9,061 bases of DNA from an uncultured Collinsella sp. (GTDB taxonomy: Bacteria > Actinomycetota > Coriobacteriia > Coriobacteriales > Coriobacteriaceae). How positions within the stretch are numbered: the first letter of the stretch is position 1; each line of letters opens with the position of its first letter. Where the stretch lies: positions 1 to 9,061 of the forward strand of contig UROO01000081.1 of assembly GCA_900549555.1 (NCBI GenBank), in the 5' to 3' direction. The translations under genes and the position numbers were made by a program. The notes beneath the pieces were generated by a model that saw only the letters and a list, made by a program, of their open reading frames with translations, did not search any database and was not told the origin of the DNA. Shown here piece after piece: positions 6,003-9,061 of the stretch.

Positions 6003-7103
6003 ATGGCTGCAATCTTCAATAGTCCCAGCAAGTACATCCAGGGCCCGGACGAGCTGGCCAAGCTCGGCTCCTATGTCGAGCCGCTCGGCGCTAAGGCCCT
6101 CGTCATCGTGACGCCTTCGGGCAAGAAGCGCGTCGGCGCCAAGATCGAGGGCGGCTTTGCCGAGGCTAAGGCCGAGTTGCTGTTTGAGGACTTTAACGGC
6201 GAGTGCTCCAAGGGCGAGGTCGATCGCCTGGTTGCGCTCGCCCGCGACAACGGTTGCGACATCATCGTCGGCGTTGGTGGCGGCAAGATCCTCGACACCG
6301 CCAAGGCCGTTGCCTACTACCTGGAGTCCCCGGTTATCATTTGCCCCACCATCGCTTCGACCGATGCACCGTGCTCGGCACTTTCGGTGCTCTACACCGA
6401 TGACGGCCAGTTCGATAAATATCTCTTCCTTAAGGCAAACCCCAACATTGTCCTGATGGATACGACGGTTATCGCGGCGAGCCCGGTGCGCCTGACGGTT
6501 TCCGGTATGGGCGATGCGCTCGCAACCTACTTCGAGGCCCAGGCGACGCACGATGCCGACGGCGGCACCTGCGCTGGCGGCAAGGGCGGTATGGCTGGTC
6601 TGGCACTTGCCAAGCTCTGCTACGAGACGCTTATGGCCGATGGCGTCAAGGCCAAGGTCGCGCTGGAGAAGGGTGCGCTGACGCCTGCCGTCGAGCATAT
6701 CATCGAGGCCAATACGCTGCTTTCGGGCATTGGCTTTGAGAGCTCGGGCCTTGCTGCTGCTCATGCCATCCACAATGGCCTGACGATGCTGCCCGAGTGC
6801 CACGGCATGTATCACGGCGAGAAGGTCGCCTTTGGCACCATCGTCCAGCTGGTACTCGAGGATGCTCCCACCGAGAAGCTCGAGGAAGTCTTGGGCTTCT
6901 GCATTGAGCTGGGCCTGCCGGTCACGATGAAGGAACTTGGCGTTGCTGAGCTTACGCGCGAGCAGGCCATGATTGTTGCCGAGGCCGCGTGCGCGCCCGA
7001 TGACACCATGTGCAACACGCCGTTTGAGGTGACGCCTGAGATGGTCGCCAACGCCATCCTGGGTGCCGACGCACTGGGTCACTACTACCTTATGGATGAG
7101 TAA
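6003..7103 (+). CDS. gldA: Glycerol dehydrogenase
   Basis: The 366-aa product oxidises glycerol to dihydroxyacetone with NAD+ (EC 1.1.1.6), and reverses the reaction when reductant is in excess; it is cytoplasmic. Length and motifs match E. coli GldA (367 aa) almost end to end: SPSKYIQGPDEL (7-18), the NAD-binding VGGGKILDTAKA (91-102), the substrate-site block TIASTDAPCSALSVLYTDDG (116-135), and zinc ligands D171 (GMGDALATYFEA), H254 (AAAHAIHNGL) and H271 (MYHGEKVAFG), which fall at the same numbers as in the E. coli enzyme. The start is supported by alignment; the ribosome binding site is weak (GAGAATGGGA). Only 23 bases separate it from the preceding terminator, and no clear promoter fits there, so expression may come from read-through or from a promoter overlapping the terminator. 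It has its own strong terminator. Confidence 0.96.
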   Translation: MAAIFNSPSKYIQGPDELAKLGSYVEPLGAKALVIVTPSGKKRVGAKIEGGFAEAKAELLFEDFNGECSKGEVDRLVALARDNGCDIIVGVGGGKILDTAKAVAYYLESPVIICPTIASTDAPCSALSVLYTDDGQFDKYLFLKANPNIVLMDTTVIAASPVRLTVSGMGDALATYFEAQATHDADGGTCAGGKGGMAGLALAKLCYETLMADGVKAKVALEKGALTPAVEHIIEANTLLSGIGFESSGLAAAHAIHNGLTMLPECHGMYHGEKVAFGTIVQLVLEDAPTEKLEEVLGFCIELGLPVTMKELGVAELTREQAMIVAEAACAPDDTMCNTPFEVTPEMVANAILGADALGHYYLMDE

Positions 7104-7117
7104 ACTAAGGTAAGGAA

Positions 7118-7151
7118 GGGGCAAAGCCGACAGACGGCTTTGCCCCTTTTT
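7118..7151 (+). terminator. Intrinsic terminator after gldA
   Basis: GGGGCAAAGCCG (7118-7129) pairs perfectly over 12 bp with CGGCTTTGCCCC (7135-7146) around the loop ACAGA, followed by TTTTT (7147-7151). Two A bases before the stem face two T bases after it, so it may also work weakly on the other strand. It starts 14 bases after the gldA stop codon. Confidence 0.96.
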
Positions 7152-7155
7152 GCTA

Positions 7156-7186
7156 TGGTGCAAAGGGGTCAGATTACTTTGCACCA
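7156..7186 (+). repeat. Perfect 10-bp inverted repeat upstream of the second GldA-like gene
   Basis: TGGTGCAAAG (7156-7165) and CTTTGCACCA (7177-7186) are perfect reverse complements around an 11-base centre, GGGTCAGATTA. The repeat begins five bases after the T-tract of the gldA terminator and ends 30 bases before the next start codon. It could be an operator for the downstream gene or a small REP-like palindromic element. The same decamer recurs once more at 4294-4303, also in intergenic DNA. Confidence 0.65.
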
Positions 7187-7216
7187 ATTGTTGTTGATGA
7201 AAGGGCGGATTCTTGT

Positions 7217-8284
7217 ATGGCGCTTCCCATGGTTTATGGCGGTCCTGGCCGGTATGTTCAGGGGCCGGGCGAACTTTCGCGTCAGGGCAGGTATTTGTCA
7301 TGGTTGGGCTGCGCTGCCTATGTCTTGTTCGACCAGGGCACCGAGGATCGGCTGTGCAAGCAGATCGTCGATGGATTTCTGGACGAAGATCTAAGCGAGC
7401 CGTTCTTTAAGATTTATGACGGTCCGTGTACGGAAGAGGCCGTTGTCGAAATGGCTAGGGAAGCCCAGGCTGAGTATTGCGACATGGTGTTGGGTATTGG
7501 CGGCGGCAAGATGCTCGATATCGCCAAGGCCGTTGCGTTTTATGCCGAGTTGCCGTTGTGCGTATGCCCCACGGCGGCCTCAATGGACGGTCCGTGCAGC
7601 GCGATTTCGGTGCTGTATCACGAGGATGGGTCGTTCGACCGCTACCTGATGCTCGAGAAGAATCCAGATCTGGTCGTGGTCGATACCAACGTGGTCGCGG
7701 CGGCCCCGCTTCGTATGACGGTCGCCGGCATGGGCGACGCACTGGCAACGTACTTCGAGGCGCGTTCGTGCGCCGCGGCGCACGGCACCAACGAACACGG
7801 TGGCGCGTCGGGGCACTTGGCCTTGGTTGCGGCTCGCGCCTGCTATGACACGCTCATGGAGTGCGGTGTCGCTGCCAAGCGCGATCTCAAAAAGGGCCGT
7901 ATATCGCCGGCGGTTGAGCGCCTGATCGAGTGCAATATTCTGCTCTCGGGCGTCGGCTTTGAGAGCGGTGGCTTGGCGTTGGCGCATGCCATCGCCAACG
8001 GTCTGACGATTCTGCCCGAGTGTAAGGCCATGCATGGTGAGGCCGTGGCATTTGGCCTGGTGGTGCAGCTGCGTCTGGAGCGTGCGCCGGAGTTTGACCA
8101 GGTGCTCGAGTTTTGCCAGCGCGTTGGTCTGCCGACGACACTCGAGGAGCTGGGCCTTGCCGAGATTTCCGATGCCGATTTGCTGAGCGTTGCGGACGCA
8201 ACTTTTAAGAACGAGCGTAACATGGCCAACGAGCAGGCCAAGGTGACCAAACAAAAGCTCGTGCAGCTCATGCGCGAGGCATAG
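7217..8284 (+). CDS. GldA-like (glycerol dehydrogenase family) dehydrogenase, divergent paralogue
   Basis: The 355-aa product belongs to the same metal-dependent dehydrogenase family as the preceding gene and keeps the core: GRYVQGPGEL (11-20), NAD-binding GIGGGKMLDIAKA (93-105), SMDGPCSAISVLYHEDG (122-138), and the metal ligands D174 (GMGDALATYFEA), H257 (LALAHAIANGL) and H273 (AMHGEAVAFG). It differs from gldA near the active site (STDAPCS to SMDGPCS, AIHNGL to AIANGL, MYHGEK to AMHGEA), and its C-terminus is shorter and lysine-rich (KVTKQKLVQLMREA), lacking the gldA tail. These changes suggest a different polyol or hydroxyketone substrate, or a drifted paralogue; the metal site is intact, so it is probably active. 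ATG 7217 has AAAGGGCGG about eight bases upstream; a second ATG at 7229 has no such site. Codon choice is less biased (more TAT, TTG, GCG) than in the two upstream dehydrogenases. The upstream inverted repeat may control it. Confidence 0.9.
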   Translation: MALPMVYGGPGRYVQGPGELSRQGRYLSWLGCAAYVLFDQGTEDRLCKQIVDGFLDEDLSEPFFKIYDGPCTEEAVVEMAREAQAEYCDMVLGIGGGKMLDIAKAVAFYAELPLCVCPTAASMDGPCSAISVLYHEDGSFDRYLMLEKNPDLVVVDTNVVAAAPLRMTVAGMGDALATYFEARSCAAAHGTNEHGGASGHLALVAARACYDTLMECGVAAKRDLKKGRISPAVERLIECNILLSGVGFESGGLALAHAIANGLTILPECKAMHGEAVAFGLVVQLRLERAPEFDQVLEFCQRVGLPTTLEELGLAEISDADLLSVADATFKNERNMANEQAKVTKQKLVQLMREA

Positions 8285-8291
8285 CTCGGCG

Positions 8292-8315
8292 CTTGATTGG
8301 CCTTGTGCAATCGAG
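8292..8315 (+). other. Small hairpin after the second GldA-like gene
   Basis: CTTGATTG (8292-8299) can pair with CAATCGAG (8308-8315) with one G-U pair and an 8-base loop. There is no T-tract, so it is not a standard intrinsic terminator, and no better terminator is seen between this gene and the next. The remainder of the 151-base gap holds the near-palindrome ATAGGCCATGGGCTAT (8322-8337) and a weak promoter-like pair, TTGCCC (8365-8370) and TATCAT (8390-8395), 19 bases apart. Confidence 0.3.
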
Positions 8316-8435
8316 GCGGCGATAGGCCATGGGCTATTTGCCGCAAAGATGCGCCGCATGTAATTTGCCCGAGGCGTGGGCCGATGGCGTATCATTATCT
8401 CTTGCTTGTTTGCACTGCTCAGGGAGGGGCCGCGC

Positions 8436-9013
8436 ATGGCGCAGGAACACGATCTGTTTGATGACATCATCGAAATCAGCAAGGGCTTGGATTTTTTTAA
8501 AGACCCGCTTGGCGGTGTGACCGACGCGCTCGATCCGTCGGCTCCGCAGTGGAATCCTGCTGACTACAAGGAGCGCCCGCGCGGTAACACCATACCGTGC
8601 CTGGCTTGCAAGAACGAGAAGAGCGGCTGTACCGCGTGCATGGACGTGTGTCCGGTCAACGCTATCGAGGTCGAGGAAGACGCCATCGAGATTCTCGACA
8701 GTTGCCGTAAGTGCGGTCTGTGCGCCGCTGCTTGCCCGACGGAGGCGATCATCTCCCCGCGCCTTGCACCCAAAAACGTCTACGACGACATTGTCTCGGC
8801 GGCTACGAGCCACGAGACCGCCTACGTTACCTGCACGCGTGCCCTTAAGCGCATGCCGCGCGAGAACGAGGTTGTTGTCGCCTGTGTGGGCGATATTACG
8901 GCCGAGACCTGGTTCTCGGTGCTGGCCGATTATCCCAACGTGAGCGTGTACCTGCCGCTGGGCGTGTGCGATAAGTGCCGTAACACCGGTGGCGAGGACA
9001 TCCTGGGCGAGGC
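8436..9013 (+). CDS. Cys-rich 4Fe-4S ferredoxin-like protein, 3' end missing
   Basis: Only the first 192 residues are present; the frame is still open where the adapter begins, so total length is unknown. Residues 51-105 form a ferredoxin-type domain. The first cysteine group is C55, C58, C65, C68, C72-P (CLACKNEKSGCTACMDVCP) and the second is the classic C90-x2-C93-x2-C96-x3-C100-P followed by TEAII. This predicts two [4Fe-4S] clusters and a role in electron transfer; the fifth Cys in the first group is unusual. Downstream, C133, C150 (VACVGDIT) and the pair C178/C181 (GVCDKCRNTGGE) hint at a second Cys-containing domain I do not recognise. There is no signal peptide, so it is probably cytoplasmic. 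ATG 8436 has GGGAGGGG (8422-8429) six bases upstream, a strong site. It may start a new operon running out of the window. A run of seven T (8492-8498) lies within residues 19-21. Confidence 0.88.
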
Positions 9014-9061
9014 CTGTCTCTTATACACATCTCCGAGCCCACGAGACGGACTCCTATCTCG
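9014..9061 (+). other. Nextera Read 2 adapter with i7 index (technical sequence)
   Basis: Positions 9014-9032 are the reverse-complement mosaic end CTGTCTCTTATACACATCT, and 9033-9047 the Read 2 tail CCGAGCCCACGAGAC. Positions 9048-9055 read GGACTCCT, which I recall as i7 index N705, and ATCTCG at 9056-9061 is the start of the P7 sequence. The last genomic base is about 9013 (the C at 9014 could be shared). Confidence 0.98.

Noticed and set aside
7580..8482. 300-aa minus-strand open frame opposite the second GldA-like gene
   Set aside because: It is antisense to a gene with intact metal- and NAD-binding motifs and has no domain of its own.
8334..8813. 159-aa minus-strand open frame opposite the Fe-S protein
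   Set aside because: The plus-strand frame carries ordered ferredoxin cysteine motifs and a strong ribosome binding site, so the minus frame is a shadow.
1..9061. CRISPR array, tRNA, rRNA, integrase, transposase or toxin-antitoxin genes
   Set aside because: None was seen on either strand: no regularly spaced repeats, no tRNA-like cloverleaf with CCA or TTC arm, and no matching protein motifs.

Overview
The window is one stretch of bacterial DNA of about 8.97 kb (43-9013), bounded on both sides by Illumina Nextera adapter and index sequence (1-42 and 9014-9061). Both ends are therefore library cuts, and the two outermost genes are truncated by the library, not by biology. High G+C, bias towards G/C-ending codons, AGGAGG-type ribosome binding sites and the gene content (MurT/GatD cell-wall amidation together with several alcohol and glycerol dehydrogenases) suggest an anaerobic, fermentative Gram-positive actinobacterium. 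A Collinsella-like member of the Coriobacteriia is my best guess, from general resemblance only.

Left half, minus strand (43-4195): an operon-like run of three genes. Two neighbouring genes encode TPR-like helical proteins of 358 and 347 aa that look like tandem paralogues and are joined by a one-base TAATG stop/start overlap. They are followed after 45 bases by a single ORF in which the Mur ligase-like MurT and the glutamine amidotransferase GatD are fused. These two normally separate proteins amidate D-Glu in lipid II. The fused gene is cut by the adapter close to where the catalytic His of GatD should lie.

Centre (4196-4694): a gene-free stretch of about 500 bases between divergent transcription units. 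It holds an imperfect tandem repeat, a nested inverted repeat built on two AAACGTTT palindromes, and a leader of about 130 bases with three consecutive potential RNA stem-loops just ahead of the next gene.

Right half, plus strand (4695-9013): an iron-containing alcohol dehydrogenase with strong codon bias, a canonical glycerol dehydrogenase (gldA) and a second, divergent GldA-like dehydrogenase. Each of the first two genes is followed by a clear intrinsic terminator. After these comes the start of a Cys-rich iron-sulfur protein, cut by the 3' adapter. The three dehydrogenases would interconvert aldehydes/alcohols and glycerol/dihydroxyacetone at the expense of NAD(P)(H), which fits redox balancing in fermentation; the Fe-S protein may be an electron carrier. 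No tRNA, rRNA, CRISPR array, transposase or phage gene was seen.
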